Assembly (NCBI GenBank): GCA_005776945.1
Contig: SXOB01000081.1
Span: 1-64,000 of the forward strand
Reading direction: 5' to 3'
DNA length: 64,000 bases
Source: Pseudomonadota bacterium
Lineage (GTDB): Bacteria > Myxococcota_A > UBA796 > GCA-2862545
Below the pieces are notes generated by a model. The model ran no database searches. It had not been told where the DNA came from and was given only the letters and a program-made list of their open reading frames with translations. A program made the position numbers and the translations under genes. Shown here piece after piece: positions 1 through 8,751 of the stretch (position 1 is its first letter; every line of letters begins with the position of its first letter).

Positions 1-515
1 CTCATCAGCCGCGCCTGCATGCCGGGCTGTTGGTCGCCCATGTCGCCTTCCAGTTCGGCCTTCGGCACGAGGGCGGCGACGGAGTCGACGACGACGACGC
101 TGACGGCGCCAGACCGCACGAGGGTTTCGGCGATTTCGAGTGCCTGTTCACCGTGGTCGGGCTGGCTGATGAGCATCTCGTCGATGCGAACGCCGAGCTG
201 GCGCGCGTAGCCCACGTCCAAGGCGTGTTCGGCGTCGATGAAGGCGCACACGCCGCCAGCCCGCTGGGCTTCGGCGATGGCCTGCAGCGCCAGGGTGGTC
301 TTGCCGGAGGACTCCGAACCGAAAATCTCGACGATGCGGCCGCGGGGAAGTCCGCCGACGCCGAGCGCCAGGTCGAGTCCAAGCGAGCCGGTGGAAATGA
401 CCTCGATCTTGGGGATGTCGGCCTCGCCGTACCGCATGATCGAGCCTTTTCCGAACTGGCGCTCGATGGACGAGATGGCGGCGTCGACTGCCGCGTTGCG
501 CTCTTTGGTGCTCAT
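1..515 (-). CDS. recA: RecA recombinase, N-terminal part (cut by window edge)
   Basis: RecA is the ATP-dependent strand-exchange protein of homologous recombination and the co-protease that triggers LexA cleavage. About 171 N-terminal residues are visible, opening [20 protein letters not shown] and followed by the [10 protein letters not shown] segment typical of bacterial RecA. The Walker A motif GSESSGKTT and the following FIDAEHALD stretch are intact. The rest lies beyond position 1. The ATG at 515-513 is preceded by an AGGAG Shine-Dalgarno and overlaps the cinA stop codon in an ATGA junction, so recA is translationally coupled to cinA and shares its LexA-box promoter region. The cinA-recA order is known from other bacteria. 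The identification is secure; only the C-terminus cannot be judged. Confidence 0.97.
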   Translation of the reverse strand, partial: MSTKERNAAVDAAISSIERQFGKGSIMRYGEADIPKIEVISTGSLGLDLALGVGGLPRGRIVEIFGSESSGKTTLALQAIAEAQRAGGVCAFIDAEHALDVGYARQLGVRIDEMLISQPDHGEQALEIAETLVRSGAVSVVVVDSVAALVPKAELEGDMGDQQPGMQARLM

Positions 516-1789
516 GGGGGGCTCCTGTCGGGTGGGTGGGGTGGGGTGAAATCGAGTTGGCGGCGAAGCAGGTCCATCGCGCCCGCGGCCGCAAGTTGTT
601 GAACGCGGTCGCGGTCACCGGGAAGCCGGATCCGTCGCGCCGTGGTGCCCTGAGGGCCGGCCAGCGCGAGCCAGACGGTCCCAACGGGCTTCTCCTCGCT
701 ACCTCCGCCGGGGCCGGCAATGCCGGTCGTCGCGAGGCCATAGGTGGCGCCCGACTTGGCGCGAATCGACTCGGCGAGGGAACGCGCGACCTCTTCGGAC
801 ACGGCGCCCACGGCGGCCAACATGTCGGCCGACACCCCGAGCCGTACCTTGGCCTCATTGGCATAGGTGACGCGCCCTTCGAGGAACCAAGCGCTGGCGC
901 CGGCGACGCCCGTGAGGGCCGCGGCGAGGCGCCCGCCGGTGCAGGATTCGGCGACGGCCACCGTTTCGCCACGGGCGAGAAGCGTGCGACCGAGCACCTC
1001 GGGGAAGGACCCGCCGCCAGCCTCGGCGCCGACGCCTTCGACCGTAAACACGGAGGACCCGAGCCGTTGGACGACTTGGCGGGCAAGGTCGCGCAAAACC
1101 TCGTCGGAGATGTCGGAGTGGGTCCGCAACTTGACGTGGTTCTCGGGCAAAGTGGTTCGGAAGCCGAGCGCGACGCCTTCGGGCATCGGCAGGTCGCGCA
1201 GGCGCTCCTGAATCTCGGCCTCGGCGATGCCGATCGTGCGCACGGTGACGAGGCGCCCCGGTCGAAGCGAGAAGCGTTCATGGAGGCCCGGCACGACGCG
1301 CTCGTCGAACATCGGGCGCATTTCGCGCGGTACGCCGGGCAGGAACGCGAGCCACGCGACGCCGGCCGCCAAGCCGAAGCCGGGCGCCGTTCCCCAGGCG
1401 TTGTCGATACGGACACAGCCTTCCGGCAGCCACGCCTGTTTCCGGTTTGCCTCGGGCATGGGGCGACCCACCGCTGCGTAGCGAGCCTCAATGGCGGCCA
1501 TGGCCACCACGTCGAAGATCAGGGGGCGACCGAAGGCGCCTGCGACGGCCTCAGCCGTCAAATCGTCGGCGGTGGGCCCGAGCCCGCCCGTGCAGACGAC
1601 GAGGTCGGCTTCTCCGGCAACGCGGCGAAGGGCCGCCACAAGGTCGGGGAGCCGGTCGGGAACGGCGGCGTGGCCGACGACGTCGAAGCCAAGATCGATG
1701 AGGCGGGTGGCGAGCCAAGCCGCATTGGTGTCCACCACCTGACCGGTGACGACTTCGTCACCCTGGGAGAGGATGTGGGCGGTGGGCAC
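512..1789 (-). CDS. cinA: CinA family protein (NMN deamidase / competence-damage protein)
   Basis: The protein has 425 residues, close to the 400-430 usual for full-length CinA. The N-terminal half is the molybdopterin-binding-like (MoCF) domain, with [12 protein letters not shown] near the start and the loop [13 protein letters not shown]. The C-terminal half is the PncC-type nicotinamide-nucleotide amidase domain with the active-site motif AESCTGG and the later [16 protein letters not shown] loop. The family links pyridine-nucleotide recycling (NMN to NaMN) with an ADP-ribose pyrophosphatase-type activity. I chose the GTG at 1789 because AGGAG lies seven bases upstream and family homology begins there; the open frame continues upstream but only antisense to ruvX. 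It is the first gene of a cinA-recA operon, joined by a 4-base ATGA overlap. Confidence 0.93.
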   Translation of the reverse strand: MPTAHILSQGDEVVTGQVVDTNAAWLATRLIDLGFDVVGHAAVPDRLPDLVAALRRVAGEADLVVCTGGLGPTADDLTAEAVAGAFGRPLIFDVVAMAAIEARYAAVGRPMPEANRKQAWLPEGCVRIDNAWGTAPGFGLAAGVAWLAFLPGVPREMRPMFDERVVPGLHERFSLRPGRLVTVRTIGIAEAEIQERLRDLPMPEGVALGFRTTLPENHVKLRTHSDISDEVLRDLARQVVQRLGSSVFTVEGVGAEAGGGSFPEVLGRTLLARGETVAVAESCTGGRLAAALTGVAGASAWFLEGRVTYANEAKVRLGVSADMLAAVGAVSEEVARSLAESIRAKSGATYGLATTGIAGPGGGSEEKPVGTVWLALAGPQGTTARRIRLPGDRDRVQQLAAAGAMDLLRRQLDFTPPHPPDRSPP

Positions 1790-1798
1790 CAGGGCGCT

Positions 1799-1815
1799 CC
1801 TGAACAGGCGTGCAG
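1799..1815 (-). promoter_or_regulatory. LexA operator (Myxococcus-type SOS box) of cinA-recA
   Basis: Read in the operon direction the sequence is CTGCACGCCTGTTCAGG. It fits every position of the Myxococcus xanthus LexA-box consensus as I recall it (CTRHAMRYBYGTTCAGS) and the general CTG-N10-CAG form. It lies nine bases upstream of the cinA GTG and partly overlaps the Shine-Dalgarno, a place where bound LexA would block initiation. The position upstream of recA makes SOS control a natural reading. The consensus is from memory and binding is inferred. Confidence 0.72.
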
Positions 1816-1843
1816 GATACCTCCCCCGTTCGCTCGTGTCCAA
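1814..1843 (-). promoter_or_regulatory. Candidate sigma-70-type promoter of cinA-recA
   Basis: A weak -35 (TTGGAC, 1843-1838) and a -10-like TATCCT (1819-1814) are separated by 18 bases. The -10 overlaps the first bases of the LexA box, the arrangement expected for repression. The -35 match is only three of six, so this is tentative. Confidence 0.3.
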
Positions 1844-1894
1844 CCAAGGCGACCAAAATCTGTCCGCGACGCGTTGGGGTGAGGTAGGCGCAGC

Positions 1895-2332
1895 GTGGAG
1901 GGCACGCTGAAGCTCCTTGGACTCGACGTTGGAACCCGTACGGTCGGCGTGGCCGGCACGGATGCGCTGGGCTTGGCCGTTCACCCGGTGGCGACGCTGG
2001 CCCGGAAGGGGCTCGCCACTGACCTGCCCGCGCTGGCCGCGATCGCGACGAAGCGCGGTGCGGAGATGATCGTAGTGGGCCTGCCCTACGAACTCGACGG
2101 AAGCGAGGGGCGGTCCGCCCGGCTCGCGCGCCAAGTGGGCGACGGCCTTGCTGAGCTGGGCTGGAGTGTCGTCTACCAGGACGAGAGGTTCACCTCCGTC
2201 GAGGCGGTGGCTGAGCTGGTCGCGCTCGATGTGTCTCGCGCGCGGCGGCGCGAGGTCGTCGATCAGCGCGCCGCGGTACTCATCGTTGAGCGATGGCTGG
2301 ATGCGCGAGCGGGGCGCTTCAGGCCGTCGTGA
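1895..2332 (+). CDS. ruvX: RuvX/YqgF family putative pre-16S rRNA nuclease
   Basis: This 145-residue protein matches the YqgF/RuvX family in length and motifs. It has an RNase H-like start [12 protein letters not shown] with the first catalytic Asp at residue 11, then [22 protein letters not shown] and the C-terminal [16 protein letters not shown]. The family trims the 5' end of 16S rRNA and was first proposed as a Holliday-junction resolvase. The start is the GTG at 1895. It is transcribed divergently from cinA-recA across 105 bases, and its last 14 bases overlap the convergent FHA regulator gene. The functional assignment is solid; which nucleic acid is the physiological substrate is a matter of family knowledge only. 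Confidence 0.92.
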   Translation: MEGTLKLLGLDVGTRTVGVAGTDALGLAVHPVATLARKGLATDLPALAAIATKRGAEMIVVGLPYELDGSEGRSARLARQVGDGLAELGWSVVYQDERFTSVEAVAELVALDVSRARRREVVDQRAAVLIVERWLDARAGRFRPS

Positions 2333-3923
2333 TGCCGAAGCGCTGCATCTTGTAGAGCAGCGAAGAGCGGGGGATTCCGAGGCTGCGAGCCGCGTGGGTG
2401 CGGTTGCCGTCGCTCTGCGCGAGCGCCTCGACCACCCGCCGTTTGTCCTCCTCTTCGGGCAACCGCGGCGCGCGCTCCGTGGGGCGCGAGGTTTCAGCCA
2501 ACAGCCAGGGGTCGAACGTGAGTTGCCGGCCTCCGATCCGCGGTCCGCCAAGGACGACGGCGCGGGTGAGTACGTTGCGCAACTCGCGGACGTTGCCGGG
2601 CCAGCCATGGGCCTCGAGGGCGGCGACTGCGTCGGGCAAGAGCGACGCGCCCGGGTGCTGACGCTCAAGGATGCGATGCGCGATGGCAGCGACGTCGGCG
2701 CGCCGGTCGCGCAAGGCCGGCAGGCGGACGGTGAGAACGGCGAGGCGGAAGTAGAGGTCCGACCGAAAATGCCCGTGCTGGACGAGCTGCACGAGGTCGC
2801 GATTGGTGGCCGCGACGATGCGCACGTCTGGAAATTCTGCCGCCGTGGAGCCCAGACGTCTCACCTCACCAGATTCCAGCGCGCGCAGCAGCTTGGCCTG
2901 GACCTCCGGTCGCAGCTCGCCCACTTCGTCGAGGAACAACGTGCCGCCGTGGGCTTGATGGAAGGCGCCGTCACGCCGCGCGGTCGCCCCGGTGAACGCG
3001 CCTCGTTCGTGCCCGAACAGCTCGGATTCGAACAGCGCATCGGCAACGGCGGCGCAGTTGACCGCAACGAAGGGCCCGTCTTCCCGGTGACTGGCGTCGT
3101 GGATCCCGCGCGCAGCGAGTTCCTTGCCGGTGCCCGATTCGCCCGTGAGCAGGACGACGGCTTCGGAGGTGGCGACGCGTTCCAGGAGGCCGAAGACGCG
3201 GCGCATCACGGGTGTTTGGCCGACCATCTCGCCAAATGTGGCGCCCTCGGGTTCCTCGACCGCCGTCTGCGATTCGATAACGAAACCGTGGTCGCCGACG
3301 CGGACTTCTTCACCGGCCAACACGGGGGTGATCTCGCGAACGCGTACGCCGGCGAGGAAGGTCGCCGCCTCGCCGGGCTCGACCATCACGCGGCCGCGGA
3401 CACACCTGACCCAAGCCGCCGCGCGCGGAAGGCCCGCGTCGAGGAACACGTGGGCGCCCCGCCCGCCGAGACTCGAGCGGCTTCGCTGAAGGACCGTCGT
3501 CTGTCCTTCTTGGGTGCCCCGAACGAATCGGATGTGGGCTCGGAGGACGGCCATGGCGTCGTCGCTGACGTCGAGGATCTCGTCGTCGGCGTGTGTCGTT
3601 CGGGGCACTTTGGCGGTGGGCGCGCGTTGACCTTCGTCGTCGGCCCATTCGAATCGCGCGGTGAAGTCGCCGATGGTCACGAGATCGCCGGGTGCCAAGA
3701 GGTGGCGGGAGATGGGTGTGCCGTTGACGCGCGTGCCGTTGGCGGACCGATCGACCACCCACCAGCCCTCCGTGCCGCGGTCGAAAAAGCAGTGGATGCG
3801 GCTGACCGATTCGCTTGGAATGGCGATGTCGGCCTGATCGGAGCGCCCGACGACGACCCGGCCTTGGCGCAGGGGTTGGACGAGAAGGGTCCGATCATCG
3901 TGCTGAAAGTGGAGTCGTGCCAT
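2319..3923 (-). CDS. Sigma-54-dependent activator with N-terminal FHA domain
   Basis: The 534-residue regulator carries, in order: an FHA domain (about 10-95, with [15 protein letters not shown] and NGTRVNG as the phosphothreonine-binding loops); a second FHA-like but degenerate segment (about 125-220); an AAA+ sigma-54 interaction domain (about 230-460) with Walker A GESGTGKE at 261-268, the sigma-54-contacting GAFTGA at 308-313 and the Walker B-like LFLDE; and a Fis-type helix-turn-helix at the end ([15 protein letters not shown]). I chose the ATG at 3923, where the FHA fold begins, over an in-frame start nine codons upstream. FHA domains read Thr phosphorylation, and a Ser/Thr kinase gene starts 27 bases away on the other strand, so the two probably form a signalling pair. 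No receiver domain is present. Confidence 0.92.
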   Translation of the reverse strand: MARLHFQHDDRTLLVQPLRQGRVVVGRSDQADIAIPSESVSRIHCFFDRGTEGWWVVDRSANGTRVNGTPISRHLLAPGDLVTIGDFTARFEWADDEGQRAPTAKVPRTTHADDEILDVSDDAMAVLRAHIRFVRGTQEGQTTVLQRSRSSLGGRGAHVFLDAGLPRAAAWVRCVRGRVMVEPGEAATFLAGVRVREITPVLAGEEVRVGDHGFVIESQTAVEEPEGATFGEMVGQTPVMRRVFGLLERVATSEAVVLLTGESGTGKELAARGIHDASHREDGPFVAVNCAAVADALFESELFGHERGAFTGATARRDGAFHQAHGGTLFLDEVGELRPEVQAKLLRALESGEVRRLGSTAAEFPDVRIVAATNRDLVQLVQHGHFRSDLYFRLAVLTVRLPALRDRRADVAAIAHRILERQHPGASLLPDAVAALEAHGWPGNVRELRNVLTRAVVLGGPRIGGRQLTFDPWLLAETSRPTERAPRLPEEEDKRRVVEALAQSDGNRTHAARSLGIPRSSLLYKMQRFGITTA

Positions 3924-3950
3924 GACCGGTAGGGTACACCGTCGCAGCAC

Positions 3951-5516
3951 GTGACGGTGGACTTGGCCTCTCGGACTTCAGACCCACAACGCTCCGGTGT
4001 CCACCGGTCCGGCGCGCGGTCCTTCATTGTCTCCCGCTGTTTGGGGCGCGGCGGTTTCGGCGAGGTGTACCGCGCCGTTCAGAGGTTGCCGTCTGGCATC
4101 GAGAACGACGTTGCGCTGAAGGTTCTTCGCCGGGACATCGACCCGCGTTCCCAGGCGGTGCAGCGGCTGCACGACGAAGGAATGTTGTTGTCGCGGCTGT
4201 CGCACCCGGTCCTGTTGCGCGTCTACGATTTGGTGACCCTCGAGGGCCGCGCGGCTTTGGTCACCGAGTTCGTCGACGGTGAGGACTTTACGTCGATGGT
4301 CGGCGACCTCCCTCGGCGCGCGCTGTGGGAGGTCATTGGGCACGTGGCCTCGGCCTTGGATGCCGCATGGAGTGCGCCCGTGCGGGACGGTCGCCCCCTG
4401 CGCCTCGTGCATAGGGACATCAAGCCGAGCAATATACGCATCGACCGGTATGGCCGGGTCAAGCTCCTCGACTTCGGGATCGCCACCGCCGAAGTCACCG
4501 AACGGATGGCGCACACGCAAACCGGTTTTCTGGTCGGCAGTCCCCCCTACATGGCACCCGAGCGGTTCAGCGCCGAGGGATCGGGCCCCTCCGCCGACAT
4601 GTATGCGCTGGGGGCGGTCGCGTTCGAGGGGCTGACAGGCGAGCGGCTCATGGGCGGTCTGGCCGTCCCGCGCATCATGGGAATGGCGCTGGAGGCGGAG
4701 TTGTGGGATTCCCACGTCGCCGAGCGTTTGCAGCGGGTTTCGGCGACGCGTGCGGAGATGACGCTGTTGAGGGGGATGCTCGGCCACGGTTTCGCCTCGC
4801 GACCCGACGCCAAGCGCGTCGTCGAACTTGCTGAGAAGTTGGCGAGCGATGCGGAGGGTGCCGCGCTCGCCTCGCATTGCCGCCAACGTGAGTGGCCAGC
4901 GCCGGCGGTGATCGTGGGCGACTGGGAGGGGCGGCAATTGGCGGAGACGGTTCCCCTGCCGCCTCCGCGCAGCGTCGGGCCCTGGGTGCCCGCGGTGCTG
5001 ACAGCCGCCGTCTTGGGGCCGATAGCGCTCGTCGCAATGCTCGGTCTCGGTTGGGTGGTGTGGACGTCCTCTGAGCCGGCCCCCAAAGCCGCTTCTGTTG
5101 CACCCACGGTTCCCGAGGTTCAGGCTGGAACGGGTCCGGCCGCCGTGGATGGCCCGGAGGCCGTCGTCATCGCCGCCGCCGCCGACGATGACCCCGCTCC
5201 GGCGGCGCCGAGACCCTCGCCACCCCGCCGTTCGGCGGCGACCCCTCAGCCCGACGCGGAGGTCGCCTTGCCGATGCCCGTGACGGCCAAGGTTGCGCTC
5301 CGCGTCGAGGAAGGCGTGCGTGTGGCGCTCGTTCGGCCCGGCGAGCGCATCGAGCTGCCCCACGATGCGGTGCCCGTGGGGACGTACACGATCGAGGCGA
5401 CCTTTGCCGACGGCGTCGCACCCCTGCTCCGGCCAGGACAGGAAGTCGGCCATGGCGGAGGGACGATCTCCTGTGATCGGACCTTGTGGAATTGTACGCT
5501 GACAGGTCCTGGGTGA
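3951..5516 (+). CDS. Membrane-anchored Ser/Thr protein kinase
   Basis: This is a eukaryotic-type (Hanks) kinase of 521 residues. The kinase domain (about 25-300) shows the glycine loop [10 protein letters not shown] (31-40), the ATP-contacting Lys57 (VALKVL), HRDIKPSN with catalytic Asp156, DFG at 174-176 and APE at 202-204, so it should be active. A single membrane helix follows at about 345-370, then a Pro/Ala-rich linker and a roughly 90-residue outer domain I do not recognise. The start is GTG 3951. Orientation predicts a cytoplasmic kinase with a periplasmic tail that may sense something. The divergent neighbour is an FHA/sigma-54 activator, a plausible direct substrate or reader. Confidence 0.93.
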   Translation: MTVDLASRTSDPQRSGVHRSGARSFIVSRCLGRGGFGEVYRAVQRLPSGIENDVALKVLRRDIDPRSQAVQRLHDEGMLLSRLSHPVLLRVYDLVTLEGRAALVTEFVDGEDFTSMVGDLPRRALWEVIGHVASALDAAWSAPVRDGRPLRLVHRDIKPSNIRIDRYGRVKLLDFGIATAEVTERMAHTQTGFLVGSPPYMAPERFSAEGSGPSADMYALGAVAFEGLTGERLMGGLAVPRIMGMALEAELWDSHVAERLQRVSATRAEMTLLRGMLGHGFASRPDAKRVVELAEKLASDAEGAALASHCRQREWPAPAVIVGDWEGRQLAETVPLPPPRSVGPWVPAVLTAAVLGPIALVAMLGLGWVVWTSSEPAPKAASVAPTVPEVQAGTGPAAVDGPEAVVIAAAADDDPAPAAPRPSPPRRSAATPQPDAEVALPMPVTAKVALRVEEGVRVALVRPGERIELPHDAVPVGTYTIEATFADGVAPLLRPGQEVGHGGGTISCDRTLWNCTLTGPG

Positions 5517-5567
5517 CGTTCGACCGAATCCTGCAGGCGGGTGGCAGGCGGAACTCTAGGTAGGCTC

Positions 5568-6472
5568 ATGCTCGCGCTTCGGAAGGCCCTCGATGCGGGC
5601 TTGGCCCTCCACCTCCTTCCCTCGGGAGGGGGCGAGAACGACGAGTTGCGCCTCGCCGGACTCGCGCAATTGCTTGGCCGTTTGGACGCGGCGGCCTCCG
5701 AAGTCGACTTCCTGGATCAGATCGTCGACCACATTCCGTTGATGGTCTTCGTCAAGGAAGCCGAGACGCTGCGTTTCGTCCGGTTCAGCAAGGCGGGACT
5801 CGACCTGCTCGGATTCGAGGCCTCGGAGCTGATCGGTAGGAACGACTACGACTTCTTTCCCAAGATCAGGCCGACTTCTTCACGGCGAAGGACCGGCAAG
5901 TGCTGGCTGGCCGGGCGGTCGTCGAGATTCCCGAAGAGCCGATTCTGACGCGGAAGAACGGCCAACGTTGGAAGATCCCGGTCCTGCGGGAGGATGGTAC
6001 CCCGCGGTACTTGGTGGGCATCTCGCAAGACATCACGGAACGGCGCAACGCGGATGAGGACCTCGTCCGCTCCGCACAGCAACTCCGAGCCGCCAATCGA
6101 GAGCTCCAGCGCGCCGACCTCACGATTCGGGCCGCCTTGCACCGCCTCGACTTTGTGGGCCGCCAAATCCCCGGTGCGGTGTGGACGACGGACGCGTCGC
6201 TCCGTTTGACCTTCGTCTGCGGGGCTCGACTGGCGGCCCTCGGGATCCCGGCTCGCGGGGCCACGGGCCAGCCATTGACGCAGGTGCCAGTGGGCACTGC
6301 CCCGGGTGCCATCGAGGCCCACGAGTCAGCGTTGGCGGATCGGCCGTCTCGCTACGAGATCCGAATCGGTGACGTCCGCTATGAGGTGGCGACCGAACCC
6401 TACTTCGACGGGACCGAATCCGGGGTCCTGGCCCTCGCCGTTCCAGTCACGGGACCGCCATCTCCAGGTTGA
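5568..6472 (+). pseudogene. PAS-PAS sensor-type gene interrupted by a one-base frameshift
   Basis: Two overlapping frames encode one protein. From the ATG at 5568 (AGGTAGG upstream) the first frame gives a PAS domain ending ELIGRNDYDFFPK near 5864. The natural continuation, QADFFTAKDRQVLAG then a PAC segment ending GISQDITERR, is read from 5867 in the next frame and runs to 6472. Restoring one base between 5862 and 5867 (AAGATCAG to AAGGATCAG) would join them without loss. A short coiled coil and a second PAS-like domain follow. No kinase, GGDEF or DNA-binding domain is visible, so even intact it would be a stand-alone sensor or adaptor. Its 3' end overlaps ccmI by 26 bases, convergently. It is either a real recent mutation or a sequencing error. 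Confidence 0.8.
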
Positions 6473-7757
6473 GCCCGGTAGTTCCCATCGGCGTCCCTGG
6501 AAGGTTGGCCACGGGTTCGGACGGGTCCTTCGTCATCGCGTTGCCGTCGCGGTCGATGCGGACGGTGAGATCGATGACGGCCGGGAAGGGGCGGGCGCCG
6601 CCCATCGCGATGGCGTCGCTCGTCCGGACTTCGAAGGCCATCGGGAAGGGGCCGGCGGGCAGCTTGCGTGCGGCCAGAGGCGGGCCGCCGGCGGGGTCGC
6701 GTACCGACACGTAGAGCGTGCCCTCGGCGTTGGCGCCCGAGGCCAAGCTCACGGTCCCCGAAACGACCACGTCTCCTGTTCCTGCTGGGGCCGGCGGGCT
6801 GGCCGCCGGTGCGGAGGGAGCGCCTGGCGCCGAGCCACCACGGGCTTGGTCCAGCCATCGCCGAATCTCAGGGTTGGACGGCGCGAGTTGGGTCGCGCGC
6901 TCGAGGCTGACGATCGCATCGCCGGGCCGGCCGAGCTGGATGCAGACGACGCCGCGGTACACGAGGGCGTCCACGTGGTCCGGCGCGTCGGCAAGCACTT
7001 CGTCCAGGCGGGCGAGCGCATTGTCGAACATCCCGACCATGGCCGCGAGAACGGCCTTCTGCGTCCGTGCGGCGACGTGGGTGGGGTCCGCGGTCAATGC
7101 GCGCTGGTTGTAGGTCATCGCAGCCTTGGCGTCGCCCGTTCGGATGGCGACGTCGGTGAGCCCGACGAGGGCCTCCAGGTTGTTGGGATCCGCTTGAAGC
7201 GCGGCCTCCCACTTGGCCACGATCGGCGGCGTCCCGGGAGTTCCCATGTCGTCTCTACGGGGTTTCGCGTCTTCTCCCGCGTAGACGGCGAGACCTGCGA
7301 CGATTGCGACACACGCAAGCGCGAGAAGGGCACCCCGCCACGCCGCGCCGGTGGCAGCGGGTCCGTGGAGGACGGCGTCGGCGAGCTGATCAGGATTCGA
7401 GCCAGCAGCGACTGCGGCGTCCCAGGCCACGTCGCCCAACTTGGCCCGAGCAGCGGCGTGGCGCGGATCGGGACCGGCGCCTTGGTCAAGTGCGCGAAGG
7501 GCGGCAGCCCCCCTTGCTGTCCAACGCGCGCGCTCGGCCTCGACGACGTCGGGGTCCATGTGGGCGGCGTCCAGGTCCAGCTGTCGGAGGGCATCGATGG
7601 CGACGGCCCGGTCGACTTCGGCGGCACGAATGGCGGCCTCACGGGTCACGCCCGCCGGGTCGGACCGCCGCATGCGTGCAGCAAGACCGATGCCGAGGAC
7701 CACCGCCAAGCCAAGCACCGCGAGGGGCGGCCCCCATGTCTCGCTGTCGTAGGTCAC
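6447..7757 (-). CDS. ccmI: Cytochrome c maturation protein CcmI (TPR)
   Basis: This 436-residue membrane protein is the last gene of the ccm operon. It has an N-terminal membrane helix (about 9-27), a cytoplasmic helical loop, a second helix (about 140-162), then periplasmic TPR repeats (about 180-310, for example the helix pair around NNLEALVGLTDVAIRTGDAK). A C-terminal beta domain has the CcmI-specific pattern of VSGTVSLA followed by PPLAARKLPAGPFPMAFEV. CcmI holds the C-terminus of apocytochrome c for haem ligation by CcmF/CcmH. The start is GTG 7757, overlapping the ccmH stop in GTGA. Confidence 0.88.
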   Translation of the reverse strand: MTYDSETWGPPLAVLGLAVVLGIGLAARMRRSDPAGVTREAAIRAAEVDRAVAIDALRQLDLDAAHMDPDVVEAERARWTARGAAALRALDQGAGPDPRHAAARAKLGDVAWDAAVAAGSNPDQLADAVLHGPAATGAAWRGALLALACVAIVAGLAVYAGEDAKPRRDDMGTPGTPPIVAKWEAALQADPNNLEALVGLTDVAIRTGDAKAAMTYNQRALTADPTHVAARTQKAVLAAMVGMFDNALARLDEVLADAPDHVDALVYRGVVCIQLGRPGDAIVSLERATQLAPSNPEIRRWLDQARGGSAPGAPSAPAASPPAPAGTGDVVVSGTVSLASGANAEGTLYVSVRDPAGGPPLAARKLPAGPFPMAFEVRTSDAIAMGGARPFPAVIDLTVRIDRDGNAMTKDPSEPVANLPGTPMGTTGLNLEMAVP

Positions 7758-8236
7758 GGGTCGAGCTCGCGCGTCAGCGCCGCTTCATAGGGATCCGTCG
7801 GCGCCGGGCGTGGCGCGGCCTTGGCCGACGTTGCAGACTGCATAGCGGCGCGCGTGGCGAGCGCGATGCCTAGGCCCGCCATCAGGCCTGGACCCAGCCA
7901 GATCAGCCAGTTCAGGCCTTCACGGGGCGGGTCGAGGAGGATGAAGTCGCCGTACCGGCTGCGGAAGTAGGTGACGATGTCGTCGTCGGTGTAGCCGGCT
8001 GACACGAGCCCGTGGATCCGCGCGCGAAACGACGTGGCCGCCTCGCTCGTGCTGTCGGCCACACTCAAGGCCTGGCAGACGGGGCAGCGCAGCTTGCGGG
8101 CCAAGGCTTCGGTCCGCGCGTCGGCCGTCGCGATGTCGGGCGGCGCCTGAGGTTCGACGCCGGTGATCACGTTGGCCTCCCCACCCGAGGTCGTCGGTGA
8201 GGCGCTGGCCAAGGCTGCGAGGAGGAGCCACGTCAC
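7754..8236 (-). CDS. ccmH: Cytochrome c maturation protein CcmH
   Basis: A 160-residue thiol oxidoreductase subunit. A short signal peptide precedes the periplasmic domain, which carries the diagnostic LRCPVCQ motif (Cys51 and Cys54) that reduces the apocytochrome CxxCH thiols. One membrane helix lies at about 108-130 (GLNWLIWLGPGLMAGLGIAL). The start is GTG 8236, supported by GGAG eight bases upstream, and it overlaps ccmG by four bases. It acts with CcmG, CcmF and CcmI in the haem-ligation complex. Confidence 0.95.
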   Translation of the reverse strand: MTWLLLAALASASPTTSGGEANVITGVEPQAPPDIATADARTEALARKLRCPVCQALSVADSTSEAATSFRARIHGLVSAGYTDDDIVTYFRSRYGDFILLDPPREGLNWLIWLGPGLMAGLGIALATRAAMQSATSAKAAPRPAPTDPYEAALTRELDP

Positions 8237-8751
8237 CGTCCGATCTCCATCAGCCAGCGGTCCAGGGAGGCGGCGTCCAACGGGCCGACGTGTTTGTGTC
8301 GGATGGTTCCGTCGCGTGCGATGAAGAAGGTCTCGGGGACGCCGACGACGCCGTAGTCGACGGACAAGGCATCCGTCGGATCGACCAGCACGGGGTAGGC
8401 CAGCGGTTCGCGGGCGAGAAATTCGCGCGCTCGCCGGGGGTCGTCGCCGTAAAGGACGCCGAAGAACGCGATGTCAGACCGGCCTTGTGCGGCAGACTGG
8501 AGCAGGGGATGCTCGATTTTGCAAGGGACGCACCACGTCGACCAGAAGTTCAGGACGACAGGCTGACCCTTCAAATCAGCCAACCGATGGGGTTGGCCGT
8601 CGAGGTCGACGAGATCGAAGGACGTGGCCGGGGTGCCCACGAGGACGCTTGGTACGGCATTCGGGTCCGTGCCGAAGCCGCTGGCCAGCAACGCCACGAG
8701 GGGCAGGACAAGGGCCAAGCCCCCGGCGAGGATCCCCTTGTGGACCTTCAC
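8233..8751 (-). CDS. ccmG: Thiol:disulfide protein CcmG (DsbE)
   Basis: This 172-residue membrane-anchored thioredoxin-fold protein has an N-terminal helix (about 7-25) and the active site WCVPC (Cys74/Cys77). The later GVPETFFIARDG supplies the cis-proline and the acidic family signature. It passes reducing equivalents to CcmH and apocytochrome c in the periplasm. The start is GTG 8751, overlapping the ccmF stop in GTGA, and its own stop overlaps ccmH. A second TlpA-like protein at 31851-32366 shares the fold but lies outside this operon. Confidence 0.94.
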   Translation of the reverse strand: MKVHKGILAGGLALVLPLVALLASGFGTDPNAVPSVLVGTPATSFDLVDLDGQPHRLADLKGQPVVLNFWSTWCVPCKIEHPLLQSAAQGRSDIAFFGVLYGDDPRRAREFLAREPLAYPVLVDPTDALSVDYGVVGVPETFFIARDGTIRHKHVGPLDAASLDRWLMEIGR

